Below are positions 1 to 10,547 of a stretch of DNA of 64,000 bases, in pieces (the stretch's first letter is position 1; each line of letters opens with the position of its first letter). The position numbers and the translations under genes are program-made. Origin of the DNA: Aliiroseovarius sp. M344 (GTDB lineage: Bacteria > Pseudomonadota > Alphaproteobacteria > Rhodobacterales > Rhodobacteraceae); NCBI RefSeq assembly GCF_025140835.1, contig NZ_CP081153.1:1-64000 (forward strand), in the 5' to 3' direction. Under the pieces are notes generated by a model. It was not told the origin of the DNA. It saw only the letters and a list, made by a program, of their open reading frames with translations, and made no database searches.

Positions 1-1365
1 ATGACGAACGAAGAATGGGGACTTGTTCGAAACAAGCTGCATAAGGCTGTAGGGCAGAATAACTATACCAACTGGATCGAGCCGCTGGAATTTGCCGACT
101 TGAAGAACGGCGTGGCAACGTTTCTGGTGCCGACCAATTTCATGGGAAATTGGGTTGACCGGAATTTTGGCGACAAGATCATGCGCCAGATGCTGGGCGA
201 AGGCTTGAAGGTCTCTCGGCTTGAATTCTCGGCCCCCTCAAAGGCCGCAAACACGCAACCCACCAAGGTTTCTGCCGATACGTCAGTTGCTCCAGCAACC
301 GCTGGCAAACCCAGCCAGGAAGAACTGCCCGGCGCCCCCCTGTATGACCGTTTCACATTCGACAATTTCGTCGTGGGCAAACCCAACGAGCTGGCGCATG
401 CTGCCGCGCGCCGCGTGGGCGAAGGCGGCCCAGTGACCTTCAATCCGCTTTTCCTGTATGGCGGTGTGGGTTTGGGCAAAACCCATCTGATGCACGCGAT
501 CGCGCATGAAATGACCACGCGCAACCCTGATCTGCGCGTCGTTTACCTGTCCGCTGAGCAGTTTATGTACCGCTTTGTGCAGGCGATCCGCGAAAAACAG
601 ATGATGGATTTCAAACAGCTGTTTCGATCAGTCGACGTGCTGATGGTGGACGATGTTCAGTTCATCGCCGGCAAAGATTCGACGCAGGAAGAGTTCTTCC
701 ACACCTTTAACGCGCTGGTAGATCAGAACAAACAGATCATCATCTCGGGTGATCGGGCGCCGGGTGAAATCAAGGGCATGGAAGAGCGCATCAAAAGCCG
801 CCTGCAATGCGGCCTTGTGGTCGACCTTCACCCAACAGATTATGAACTGCGCCTTGGCGTTCTTCAGAACAAGGTCAATTTGTATCGCGAGCAGTATAAC
901 GGACTGGTCATTGCCGACGGAGTGCTGGAATTCGTGGCACATCGGATCTCGACCAATGTGCGGGTGCTTGAAGGGGCTTTGATGCGGTTGTTCGCTTTTG
1001 CCTCACTTGTCGGTCGTGAAATCACGCTGGAGCTGGCCCAAGATTGCCTTGGTGACATCCTTCGCGCCTCCGATCGCAAGGTTACCGTCGAAGAGATTCA
1101 GCGCAAAGTCAGTGAGCATTACAACATCCGCTTGTCAGACCTAATTGGCCCGAAACGGGTGCGCACCATTGCCCGTCCGCGTCAGGTGGCTATGTATCTG
1201 GCAAAGCACATGACCTCGCGGTCGCTTCCCGAAATCGGGCGTCGTTTTGGCGGTCGCGACCACACCACCGTGATGCACGGGGTCAAGCGGATTGACGAGT
1301 TGAAGGGGGTCGACGACCAGATCGCCGAAGACCTGGAGCTTCTGCGTCGTGCACTTGAAGCCTGA
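1..1365 (+). CDS. dnaA: Chromosomal replication initiator DnaA
   Basis: DnaA binds DnaA boxes at oriC and melts the origin. The 454-residue protein has an N-terminal interaction domain (about 1-80), a variable linker (about 80-115), an AAA+ core and a C-terminal DNA-binding domain. Walker A GGVGLGKTH is near residues 154-162, and Walker B VLMVDDVQF near 213-221. The domain IV signature GRDHTTVMHG is near 418-427. The ATG is the first base of the window, so its promoter and ribosome-binding site cannot be seen; length and N-terminus agree with the family. It is followed by dnaN and recF in the classical order. The 137-bp gap to dnaN contains two hairpins. Identification is secure. Confidence 0.98.
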   Translation: MTNEEWGLVRNKLHKAVGQNNYTNWIEPLEFADLKNGVATFLVPTNFMGNWVDRNFGDKIMRQMLGEGLKVSRLEFSAPSKAANTQPTKVSADTSVAPATAGKPSQEELPGAPLYDRFTFDNFVVGKPNELAHAAARRVGEGGPVTFNPLFLYGGVGLGKTHLMHAIAHEMTTRNPDLRVVYLSAEQFMYRFVQAIREKQMMDFKQLFRSVDVLMVDDVQFIAGKDSTQEEFFHTFNALVDQNKQIIISGDRAPGEIKGMEERIKSRLQCGLVVDLHPTDYELRLGVLQNKVNLYREQYNGLVIADGVLEFVAHRISTNVRVLEGALMRLFAFASLVGREITLELAQDCLGDILRASDRKVTVEEIQRKVSEHYNIRLSDLIGPKRVRTIARPRQVAMYLAKHMTSRSLPEIGRRFGGRDHTTVMHGVKRIDELKGVDDQIAEDLELLRRALEA

Positions 1366-1379
1366 ATAGGCTTGGATTT

Positions 1380-1413
1380 GGCGGGTTTTAGGGTCCTAAA
1401 GCCTTGACCCGCC
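1380..1413 (+). terminator. Hairpin after dnaA
   Basis: An outer stem GGCGGGT (1380-1386) pairs with ACCCGCC (1407-1413) and encloses an inner stem TTTAGG (1387-1392) with CCTAAA (1395-1400). A 6-nt bulge lies on the 3' side. No T-tract follows, so it may be a weak terminator, a processing site or a transcript-end stabiliser rather than a classical intrinsic terminator. Confidence 0.5.
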
Positions 1414-1449
1414 CGCGAAAGAATCGGACATTCCAAATAACAAATTGAG

Positions 1450-1483
1450 CCGGGCGGTGAACGTGATATGTTCGCCGCCCCGG
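1450..1483 (+). promoter_or_regulatory. Strong hairpin just upstream of dnaN
   Basis: CCGGGCGGTGAAC (1450-1462) pairs with GTTCGCCGCCCCGG (1470-1483), with one wobble pair and one bulged base around a 7-nt loop. It ends 19 nt before the dnaN ATG and just before its AGGAG ribosome-binding site. It could end read-through from dnaA, or act in the dnaN leader if dnaA and dnaN are co-transcribed. The function is inferred from structure and position only. Confidence 0.5.
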
Positions 1484-1502
1484 TATCTGTCAGGAGTGGG
1501 AC

Positions 1503-2621
1503 ATGAAGATCAGTATCGAACGCGGCGCGCTTCTTAAGGCCGTGGCACAGGCGCAGTCAGTTGTTGAACGCCGGAACACCATTCCCATATTGGCAAATGT
1601 GCTGATCGAAGCCGAAGGCAACAGCGTATCGTTCCGCGCGACTGATCTGGATATCGAGGTTGTCGACAAGGCTGACGCCGTGGTCGAACGCGCGGGCGCG
1701 ACAACTGTGTCCGCCGTGACTTTGCACGAGATTGTGCGCAAACTGCCTGACGGCGCGCTTGTTCAGCTGACCGATGATGGCGCAACCGGGCGGATATCAG
1801 TGGAAGCCGGCCGGTCGAACTTCTCGTTGGCGACCTTGCCCAAAGAAGACTTCCCGGTCATGGCCTCGTCCGAATACGCTGCCAACTTCTCTGCTCCCGC
1901 GCCGGTTCTGCGCCGCCTGTTCGACAAATCGAAATTTGCGATCTCTACAGAAGAGACGCGCTATTACCTGAACGGTGTCTACTTGCATGTCTCGGACGCC
2001 GATGGTGGCAAAGTGCTGCGCTGCGTGGCCACCGATGGACACCGTCTGGCGCGGATCGACGCAGACTTGCCTGCTGGCGCTGAAGAGATGCCCGGCGTGA
2101 TCGTGCCCCGCAAAACCGTCGGCGAGATGCGTAAACTGTTGGACGACGATGACGCGGTCATTGCCGTGTCGATTTCTGAAACCAAGATCCGCTTTGCAAC
2201 ACCGGCGATTACGCTGACGTCGAAAGTCATCGATGGCACCTTTCCGGATTACACCCGCGTTATTCCCACTGGAAACACTCGCAAGCTTGAAGTTGACGCG
2301 ACCGAGTTTGCGCAGGCTGTTGACCGTGTGGCGACCGTCTCCAGCGAAAGATCGCGCGCGGTTAAACTGCAATTGGATGAGGATCGCCTGATCCTGTCGG
2401 TAAATGCCCCGGATGCGGGCGCGGCCGAAGAAGAGCTGGCCGTCGCTTATGGTGACGAGCGTCTGGAAATTGGCTTCAATGCCAAGTACCTGCTTGAGAT
2501 TGCAAGCCAGGTGGATCGTGAGAACGCTGTGTTCATGTTCAACTCGTCCGGCGACCCGACCCTGATGCGCGAGGGCAATGACACCAGCGCGGTCTATGTC
2601 GTCATGCCGATGCGTGTGTGA
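1503..2621 (+). CDS. dnaN: DNA polymerase III beta sliding clamp
   Basis: DnaN is the ring-shaped processivity clamp that tethers DNA polymerase III and repair enzymes to DNA. The 372-residue length is typical of the three-domain beta clamp. The N-terminus MKISIERGALLKAVAQAQSV, the internal RATDLDIEV segment and the C-terminal VVMPMRV, the usual end of bacterial clamps, are diagnostic. An AGGAG ribosome-binding site lies about 6 nt before the ATG. The gene lies between dnaA and recF, as in most bacteria. Confidence 0.98.
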   Translation: MKISIERGALLKAVAQAQSVVERRNTIPILANVLIEAEGNSVSFRATDLDIEVVDKADAVVERAGATTVSAVTLHEIVRKLPDGALVQLTDDGATGRISVEAGRSNFSLATLPKEDFPVMASSEYAANFSAPAPVLRRLFDKSKFAISTEETRYYLNGVYLHVSDADGGKVLRCVATDGHRLARIDADLPAGAEEMPGVIVPRKTVGEMRKLLDDDDAVIAVSISETKIRFATPAITLTSKVIDGTFPDYTRVIPTGNTRKLEVDATEFAQAVDRVATVSSERSRAVKLQLDEDRLILSVNAPDAGAAEEELAVAYGDERLEIGFNAKYLLEIASQVDRENAVFMFNSSGDPTLMREGNDTSAVYVVMPMRV

Positions 2622-2691
2622 TCTGGGCTTCGCAAACAGCTTGTGCCTCCGGCGTTGGATTTTTCAGTAAGAAAATAAGACTGGCTGGGTG

Positions 2692-3798
2692 ATGCTGGCC
2701 CTACGCGAACTGACGCTCAGCCATTTCCGAAGCCACCGCGTTGCTCGGTTGTCCCTTGATGGACGGCCTGTGGCGATCCACGGGCGCAACGGCGCTGGCA
2801 AAACCAATATACTTGAAGCCGTTTCAATGCTGTCGCCCGGTCGCGGGCTGCGGCGCGCCACAGTTGACGAGATGATACGGCGTCCCGAAGGCGTCGGGTG
2901 GAAGGTCACCGCAACCTTACAAAGCCTGCACCAACTGCACGAAGTGGAAACCTGGGTCGAAGCGGGCGGTTCCCGGCAGCTGCGCATCGACGGCAAAACG
3001 GCACCCCAGGTTGCGCTGGGGCGCATCGCTCGTATTGTCTGGCTTGTCCCGGTGATGGATCGGTTGTGGGTCGAAGGCGCCGACGGTCGCAGACGTTTTC
3101 TGGACCGCATGACTATGAGCTTCGAGCCAAACCATGCCGACGCTGTTCTGACCTATGAAAAGGCGATGCGCGAACGAAACCGCCTGTTGAAAGATGGCCA
3201 GCGGGACGCACATTGGTATGCAGCACTTGAGCATCAGATGGCGGTTGCAGCGACCGAGATCATCGCCAATCGAAAGGCCGCCCTGCACCAACTGATCGCA
3301 GCGCAGGCCGAAGCGGAAACGGCCTTTCCAACGGCTGAATTGTCTCTAATCCAGCCCGACGATACCGATCTTCCCGAATCCGAGACCGATCTGGCACAGG
3401 CATTTACCGAAAATCGCCCGCGCGACCTTATGGCCGGGCGCACGCTGATTGGCCCGCACCGGACGGATCTGGGCGCCATCTATTCCAACAAGGGAATCGC
3501 CGCGCGGGATTGTTCGACGGGTGAGCAAAAGGCCTTGCTGGTGTCGTTGATCCTTGCCAACAGTCGCGCATTGGCGCGGGATTTTGGCGCACCGCCCATC
3601 CTGCTGCTCGACGAAGTGGCGGCGCATCTGGATGCTGGCCGCCGTGCCGCGCTTTACGACGAGGTCTGCGCCATAGGCGCTCAAGCCTTTATGACGGGCA
3701 CTGGCCCTGAATTGTTTGCTGAGCTAGGCGACCGCGCCAGCCATATAGAAGTCAGCGAAGCCGATGGAAGCTCGCACATTGAAGAGGTGACAACATGA
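2692..3798 (+). CDS. recF: DNA replication/repair ATPase RecF
   Basis: RecF is an SMC-like ATPase that loads RecA at single-strand gaps with RecO and RecR. The protein has Walker A GRNGAGKTN near residue 31-39, an ABC-type signature around STGEQKALL (about 271) and Walker B ILLLDEVAAHLD (about 300). Its length of about 368 residues is normal. An in-frame GTG at 2689 directly precedes the ATG at 2692, so the start is uncertain by one codon. The stop overlaps the start of the VOC gene as ATGA, indicating translational coupling to genes not usually attached to recF. Confidence 0.96.
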   Translation: MLALRELTLSHFRSHRVARLSLDGRPVAIHGRNGAGKTNILEAVSMLSPGRGLRRATVDEMIRRPEGVGWKVTATLQSLHQLHEVETWVEAGGSRQLRIDGKTAPQVALGRIARIVWLVPVMDRLWVEGADGRRRFLDRMTMSFEPNHADAVLTYEKAMRERNRLLKDGQRDAHWYAALEHQMAVAATEIIANRKAALHQLIAAQAEAETAFPTAELSLIQPDDTDLPESETDLAQAFTENRPRDLMAGRTLIGPHRTDLGAIYSNKGIAARDCSTGEQKALLVSLILANSRALARDFGAPPILLLDEVAAHLDAGRRAALYDEVCAIGAQAFMTGTGPELFAELGDRASHIEVSEADGSSHIEEVTT

Positions 3799-4211
3799 CG
3801 ACCAACCGCGTGACATTGATTACCCTCGGCGTGAAAGACATCGCCCGCGCCCGCGCTTTTTATGAGGCAATTGGATGGGTTCCCTCTGATGCGCAGGACC
3901 AAGTGGTCTTCTACGACATGAACGGGATGAAGTTCGGGCTTTACGCGCTTGAGGGGTTGGCAAAAGACACAAACCACACGGTGGAAGACCTGAAAACCGG
4001 CGCGATGACACTTGCGCAATGTTTCCCGACCGAAGCCGATGTGGACCAAGCCTTTGATGAGGCACTTGCCGCAGGCGCTAGCGAAGTCGCGCGTCCAGAG
4101 AAGGTCTTTTGGGGTGGATATTCCGGCTATTTCGCCGATCCCGACGGCCATCTGTGGGAATACGCGATGAACCCGTTTTGGGAACTGGATGAAGACGGCC
4201 ACCTGAAATGA
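3795..4211 (+). CDS. VOC (glyoxalase/bleomycin-resistance) family protein
   Basis: This 138-residue protein has the two beta-alpha-beta-beta-beta repeats of the vicinal oxygen chelate fold. It starts TLGVKDIARARAFYEAIGW and ends with the typical GGYSGYFADPDGHLWEYAMN segment. Such proteins bind a metal and act as lyases, isomerases, dioxygenases or drug-binding proteins; the substrate cannot be told here. Its ATG overlaps the recF stop, and its stop overlaps the LysE-type gene (both ATGA), so the three genes are probably one mRNA. The pairing with an exporter would suit a small-molecule resistance role, but that is inference. Confidence 0.85.
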   Translation: MTTNRVTLITLGVKDIARARAFYEAIGWVPSDAQDQVVFYDMNGMKFGLYALEGLAKDTNHTVEDLKTGAMTLAQCFPTEADVDQAFDEALAAGASEVARPEKVFWGGYSGYFADPDGHLWEYAMNPFWELDEDGHLK

Positions 4212-4828
4212 CCATCACGCTGACCGAGCTCGGCTTCTACATTGTCGGGCTTTACATCCTGTTTCTGACCCCCGGACCGGTCTGGGTGGCACTGGTCGCA
4301 CGTGTCATGGCCGGTGGTTTCGCACAGGCTTGGCCGCTGGCTATGGGGGTCGCGATCGGAGACATCTTCTGGTCGGTTCTGGCGGCGCTTGGCATGGGCT
4401 GGGTGGCATCCAGCTTCGGGAATGCGATGCTGATCCTAAAAATCGTCGCAGCCCTGTTCTTCATCTGGCTGGGCGTCACGATCATCCGCTCGGCCGATCA
4501 CAAGATCACCAAAGACCGAAAGCTAACGCGCCCCGGCATATGGGCAGGTTTCGTCGCGGGGCTGATCGTGATCATCGCCAACCCCAAGGCGATCCTGTTT
4601 TACATGGGCGTCCTGCCGGGCTTCTTTGACCTTTCACGCCTGACCACGCCGGACATTGTGGCCATCGGCACGGCGTCTTTCATCGTGCCGCTGACCGGCA
4701 ACCTTGGCATGGCGTTTTTCATCGACCGCGCCCGCAAATTGCTGTCATCGCCGACCGGCCTGCGACGGATGAATATGGCGGCAGGCAGCATGCTGATTCT
4801 GGTCGGAATCGTCATTCCGTTTACGTGA
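4208..4828 (+). CDS. LysE/RhtB family translocator
   Basis: This is an inner-membrane exporter of the LysE/RhtB superfamily, which expels amino acids and related metabolites. The 206-residue length and the roughly six hydrophobic segments fit the family. The N-terminal LYILFLTPGPVWVALVARV carries the conserved GP motif, and the internal FVAGLIVIIANPKAILFYMG carries the conserved NPK motif. It is coupled by an ATGA overlap to the VOC gene. The exported compound is unknown. Confidence 0.88.
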   Translation: MTITLTELGFYIVGLYILFLTPGPVWVALVARVMAGGFAQAWPLAMGVAIGDIFWSVLAALGMGWVASSFGNAMLILKIVAALFFIWLGVTIIRSADHKITKDRKLTRPGIWAGFVAGLIVIIANPKAILFYMGVLPGFFDLSRLTTPDIVAIGTASFIVPLTGNLGMAFFIDRARKLLSSPTGLRRMNMAAGSMLILVGIVIPFT

Positions 4829-4871
4829 GCGGAAAAGCGGTCTGTTTGACACTAAATCTTGTGTCGGCTAG

Positions 4872-7346
<2,475 letters not shown>

Positions 7347-7358
7347 AGCTTCGTAGGT

Positions 7359-7380
7359 TGGAACAAACAATCGCGTTCCA
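7359..7380 (+). terminator. Weak hairpin after gyrB
   Basis: TGGAAC (7359-7364) and GTTCCA (7375-7380) can form a 6-bp stem with a 10-nt loop, 13 nt after the gyrB stop. There is only a modest T-rich stretch further downstream. It is the only hairpin between gyrB and the oppositely oriented tRNA gene. Confidence 0.3.
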
Positions 7381-7413
7381 TGCAATCTGTCGTTGTTGAT
7401 CGGATGTTTTTAG

Positions 7414-7489
7414 TGGTGCCGCTGAAGGGACTCGAACCCCCGACCCCATCATTACGAATGACGTGCTCTACCATCTGAGCTACAGCGGC
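7414..7489 (-). tRNA. tRNA-Thr (anticodon CGU)
   Basis: The minus strand reads as a 76-nt tRNA with encoded CCA. The acceptor arm GCCGCTG pairs with CAGCGGC, with discriminator A. The D-arm contains GCTCAGATGGTAGAGC, and the T-arm contains GGTTCGAGTCC. The anticodon stem CGTCA/TGATG (one G-U pair) holds the 7-nt loop TTCGTAA, giving anticodon CGU for threonine codon ACG. It stands alone between gyrB and the heme cluster. Confidence 0.96.
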
Positions 7490-7497
7490 CCAATTTA

Positions 7498-7524
7498 GCT
7501 GCCGCGCCAAAACAACGCGGCAGC
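7498..7524. repeat. Perfect 9-bp inverted repeat next to tRNA-Thr
   Basis: GCTGCCGCG (7498-7506) and CGCGGCAGC (7516-7524) form a perfect stem with a 9-nt A/C-rich loop, 9 nt upstream of the tRNA 5' end. It is on the hemY-terminal side, so it could end minus-strand transcripts from the hemY operon, but no U-tract follows. The rest of the 7490-7685 gap holds a second small inverted repeat (AGGCAA 7606-7611 / TTGCCT 7616-7621) and no gene that I can see. Confidence 0.45.
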
Positions 7525-7685
7525 GATCGGGGTTTTAGACGCGGGTTAGGCGCAGTGCAAGCGAATTTCACGCCGGTTGTTTAGGCAAAATGCACATTCA
7601 CCGGCAGGCAACTGATTGCCTCCGTCCACATGCGATTGCATGAAAACGAAGGCCTGCAGAAAGTCACTTATTGCAGCGGGACGGC

Positions 7686-9188
7686 TTACGGTTTTTGCGG
7701 GTCGTCATCCTGCGCGGCGTCGCGGTCAGCCTCAATGATCTCGGCGTCAGGTACGTCATCCGCAGACTCGATATCCGGGTCTGAAATCTCGACGACTTCT
7801 TCCGCACTGTTCGCTTCGCCGACGATCATCGGCAGCATCTCAGCCCCGCCTTGCATGGCATTGTCTGTTTCTGGTGCCGACTTCCATGCCAATGTGTCAA
7901 ACCCTTTGCACCCGTCGCAGACAGGGGCCCAGGCCGCATGAACGTGATTGCAGTTCTCGCACACCCATTGCGGGCCACGCGGCGCTGTGACGGCGCGGGC
8001 CAACAACGCGCGCACGGTTTGATCATCCGCCCCTTCCCCGCGTTCGATCGCGGCCAACAGAGTCAGGGCGCGTTGACTTGGCAGAACGTCGGGCAGGTCG
8101 CCCAGCGCTTTGCGGGCTTCGGAGTAATCTTCGGCCGCGATGTTCAACTCGGTCAGCAGCATTCGAGTTTCGGGGTCGCCATCGCGATGTTTTGTCAAAG
8201 CCCGGAACCGTTTCAAACGTTCGATCGCGGATTCTTCAGGAGCAATTTCGGCGAAAGCTGCGGCAATATCCGGATGCGGCTGCGCGCTCCACGCCTTTAC
8301 CAAAACGCGGGTGGCATAGCGCGCTTTTCCGTTCTCAATATAAGTCCGGGCAGCCATAACGGCAGCAGGCACCAGATCTGGCGACAGCCGGTTCGCTTCG
8401 ATGGCGGCTTCCCGCGCCTTGATGTCGTTGCCCTCGTGCAAAACGCCTTTGGCTTCTGACAGCGCCAGCACGGCGTCCCGCCGTCTGTGCACATCGCGCG
8501 GTAACGCACCATATTTCAGCTTCGCGCCCAGCGTCTTGCGCGCGCCAGACCAATCGTTGTGGCGGGCCTGCAAGCCAAGCAACACATCCTGGGTTTCGGT
8601 ATGCCGCGGCTTCAGGGCAAAGGCCTTTTGCGCCAGCTTCATCGCGGTTTCGGTGTCACCTTCAGCCAACTTGTGTTTCATGATGCCCCGGACGCCAACA
8701 AACTGGGTCCGCTCGTCTTTTAACAACCGCTTATAGACCTCGTCAGCTTTGCGTTTATCGCCCGACATCTCGGCCGCTTGGGCGGTCAGCAGGTTGGTCA
8801 ATTCTGGGCGGCGCAGGTACTTCTCGGCCCGGCTTGCCTTGGACATGGCGGTGCTACCTTCGCCTGATGCCAGCGCGATCATACCTTCGGCTAAAGCCTC
8901 GTATCCTTTGCGCTCGCGGGACCGGTCAAAATAGCGTGAAATCGCCGTCTCATCGCCGTTCACAAAGCGCACAAAGGCTATGATCAAGCCAAGCAGAATG
9001 ATCGCAAGCCAGATCGCAACCACCAAAAGCACACCGGCAATAACAGCTTGCAGTGGCTCCAAGTTGAATTCCATCGATCCGACAGCAATGCGAATTCCGC
9101 CATCAGTCTCAAGCAAATAGCCCGCACCAAGCGTCAGCAACGCGATGGCAGTCACGAAAAGAATAATCTTAAAAAGAGACCAGAGCAT
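7686..9188 (-). CDS. hemY: HemY-like TPR membrane protein with C-terminal zinc ribbon
   Basis: This matches the alphaproteobacterial HemY N-terminal family found with heme genes; its exact role in heme synthesis is not established. Two membrane segments (about 2-24 and 45-70) are followed by a long helical TPR region, with YEALAEGMIALASGEGSTAM typical of the family. Near residues 407-427 there is a CENC...CDGC four-cysteine metal site in a rubredoxin-like setting, then an acidic disordered tail. Total length is 500. The overall order of membrane anchor, TPRs and zinc ribbon resembles LapB/YciM. It lies 10 nt downstream of the Mic60-like gene in the same operon. Confidence 0.85.
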   Translation of the reverse strand: MLWSLFKIILFVTAIALLTLGAGYLLETDGGIRIAVGSMEFNLEPLQAVIAGVLLVVAIWLAIILLGLIIAFVRFVNGDETAISRYFDRSRERKGYEALAEGMIALASGEGSTAMSKASRAEKYLRRPELTNLLTAQAAEMSGDKRKADEVYKRLLKDERTQFVGVRGIMKHKLAEGDTETAMKLAQKAFALKPRHTETQDVLLGLQARHNDWSGARKTLGAKLKYGALPRDVHRRRDAVLALSEAKGVLHEGNDIKAREAAIEANRLSPDLVPAAVMAARTYIENGKARYATRVLVKAWSAQPHPDIAAAFAEIAPEESAIERLKRFRALTKHRDGDPETRMLLTELNIAAEDYSEARKALGDLPDVLPSQRALTLLAAIERGEGADDQTVRALLARAVTAPRGPQWVCENCNHVHAAWAPVCDGCKGFDTLAWKSAPETDNAMQGGAEMLPMIVGEANSAEEVVEISDPDIESADDVPDAEIIEADRDAAQDDDPQKP

Positions 9189-9198
9189 CGGCGCGTCC

Positions 9199-10461
9199 TT
9201 AGTTGCTGTTTACTTGCTGGGCCAGGGCTTGACCGGCCACCAGCGCGTCATTGCGGGCCGTAGCCTGCGCGATCCATGCTTCAAGCGCAGGTTTGCCAGC
9301 ATCCGGCATGGCCTCAAGCTCGGTCAGGGCCGCATCAATCCGCCCGTCCTTCAGGGCGGCTTCCGCCCGAGACAGGATTGCGTCTGGATCAGAACCTTCC
9401 TTTGGCTCAAGCGATCTGGCGCCCAATTGGGTGCGGAAGAAGGCCGAGACACGATCCATTTGTCCATCCTCAACAGCGGCACGGATCGACGCATCCAGCG
9501 CATCACGGGCGGCAGCGGGAAAGCCTGCTTGCAGCGCGGCCAGCGTTACGATGCCTTTTTCAGAATGGTCCGCCAACGCCGCTGGTGCTTCTAAACCTGC
9601 GTTTTTGGTCAGATCGAACAAGGCATCGCCAAAGGGTTGGCCGCTTTCAAGCGCAGCCAGTACACGTGACATCGCCGCGCGCGCGGCCGCTGCTTTGGCG
9701 GTTTCCGCCGCGTTGACCTCAAGGGTTTGCGCGACATCTTGGGCGCTGCTGATTCTTTCCAGTTCTGCGTCAAGCATCTGGCGCATCTGTTGCAGCTCGC
9801 GCTCATATGCGCTGGCGGCCGCGGCTGCGGCCTCCATTCCTGACCCTTCGGGCAATTTCTCAACCGTGTGAACGCGGTTTTCCAGATCTAGCAGTTTCGA
9901 CGACAGCGCTTCGAATTGCGTGCGCACCTGATCAAGTTCGCCGCCCATCTCGCCACGCAAGCGATCCAGCTCTGTATCGCCCTGCAACTCGGCCAAAGTG
10001 GCTGATTGCGACGCTGCCGAACTTTCCAGACCGGATAGGCGATTGCCCATATCGGTCAGCTTTGCTTCGACCGGGTCAACAGCAGGCTGATTTGCAAACG
10101 GCCATTGATCCGGATACCGCGCCGCGCCAAAGCCCAGCGCTGCTGCGACAGCACCGCCAAGCAACAGCGGCATAAAGGTTGATCCACCTTGCGATGCTGG
10201 GCGTTCCTGTGCCATCGCGCTTTCGGTAGGGTCTGATGTCAGCTTCGTTTCCTCAACGCTGCCTTCGGCATCATCAGCTTCAGAACCGGCATCTGCTGCT
10301 TCAATGTCCTGCTGATCGTCTTCTGGTGGAGTCTGGTCAGACTCCTCTGGTGTGGGCTCATCTTCAGCTTTTTTTGAGCCTGCAGTCTCGGGTTCGTCAA
10401 TGACAACGGCATCCTCTACCGTTTCCGGCTTGTCCTTAGCTGGTTTGCGGGATCTGGCCAA
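9199..10461 (-). CDS. Mitofilin/Mic60-like inner-membrane protein
   Basis: The 420-residue protein has a long charged N-terminal region rich in E, D, P and K (about 1-90). One membrane segment follows (FMPLLLGGAVAAALGFGAA, about 98-116), then a long coiled-coil region (about 140-260) and a helical C-terminal domain. This is the layout of the COG4223/mitofilin proteins of Alphaproteobacteria, which are encoded beside hemY and are considered homologues of mitochondrial Mic60, a shaper of cristae. Its position between hemD and hemY is the family's usual context. The C-terminal mitofilin domain was judged by position and composition, not by a profile search. Confidence 0.82.
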   Translation of the reverse strand: MARSRKPAKDKPETVEDAVVIDEPETAGSKKAEDEPTPEESDQTPPEDDQQDIEAADAGSEADDAEGSVEETKLTSDPTESAMAQERPASQGGSTFMPLLLGGAVAAALGFGAARYPDQWPFANQPAVDPVEAKLTDMGNRLSGLESSAASQSATLAELQGDTELDRLRGEMGGELDQVRTQFEALSSKLLDLENRVHTVEKLPEGSGMEAAAAAASAYERELQQMRQMLDAELERISSAQDVAQTLEVNAAETAKAAAARAAMSRVLAALESGQPFGDALFDLTKNAGLEAPAALADHSEKGIVTLAALQAGFPAAARDALDASIRAAVEDGQMDRVSAFFRTQLGARSLEPKEGSDPDAILSRAEAALKDGRIDAALTELEAMPDAGKPALEAWIAQATARNDALVAGQALAQQVNSN

Positions 10462-10518
10462 TTTCGGAACCTCTCGAATCTCTTAATGAAAAAACGACAC
10501 GTCGATAGTTTCAGCTTA

Positions 10519-10543
10519 GCTTGAGACCCATCCGTTCTCAAGC
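10519..10543 (-). repeat. Inverted repeat between hemD and the Mic60-like gene
   Basis: GCTTGAGA (10519-10526) and TCTCAAGC (10536-10543) form a perfect 8-bp stem with a 9-nt loop in the 86-bp gap of the minus-strand operon. It may attenuate or stabilise the transcript between hemD and the next gene. There is no clear U-tract. Confidence 0.4.
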
Positions 10544-10547
10544 AAGG

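Noticed and set aside
1797..2372. Long antisense open frame in dnaN (191 codons)
   Set aside because: It lies entirely inside dnaN, shows no recognisable domain and has a composition typical of shadow frames in GC-rich DNA. Other antisense frames, such as 4992-5795 in gyrB, were set aside for the same reason.
8702..8720. CtrA-like TTAA-CAACCGC-TTAT
   Set aside because: One base off the pattern and deep inside the hemY coding sequence, unlike the three perfect sites, which are all intergenic.
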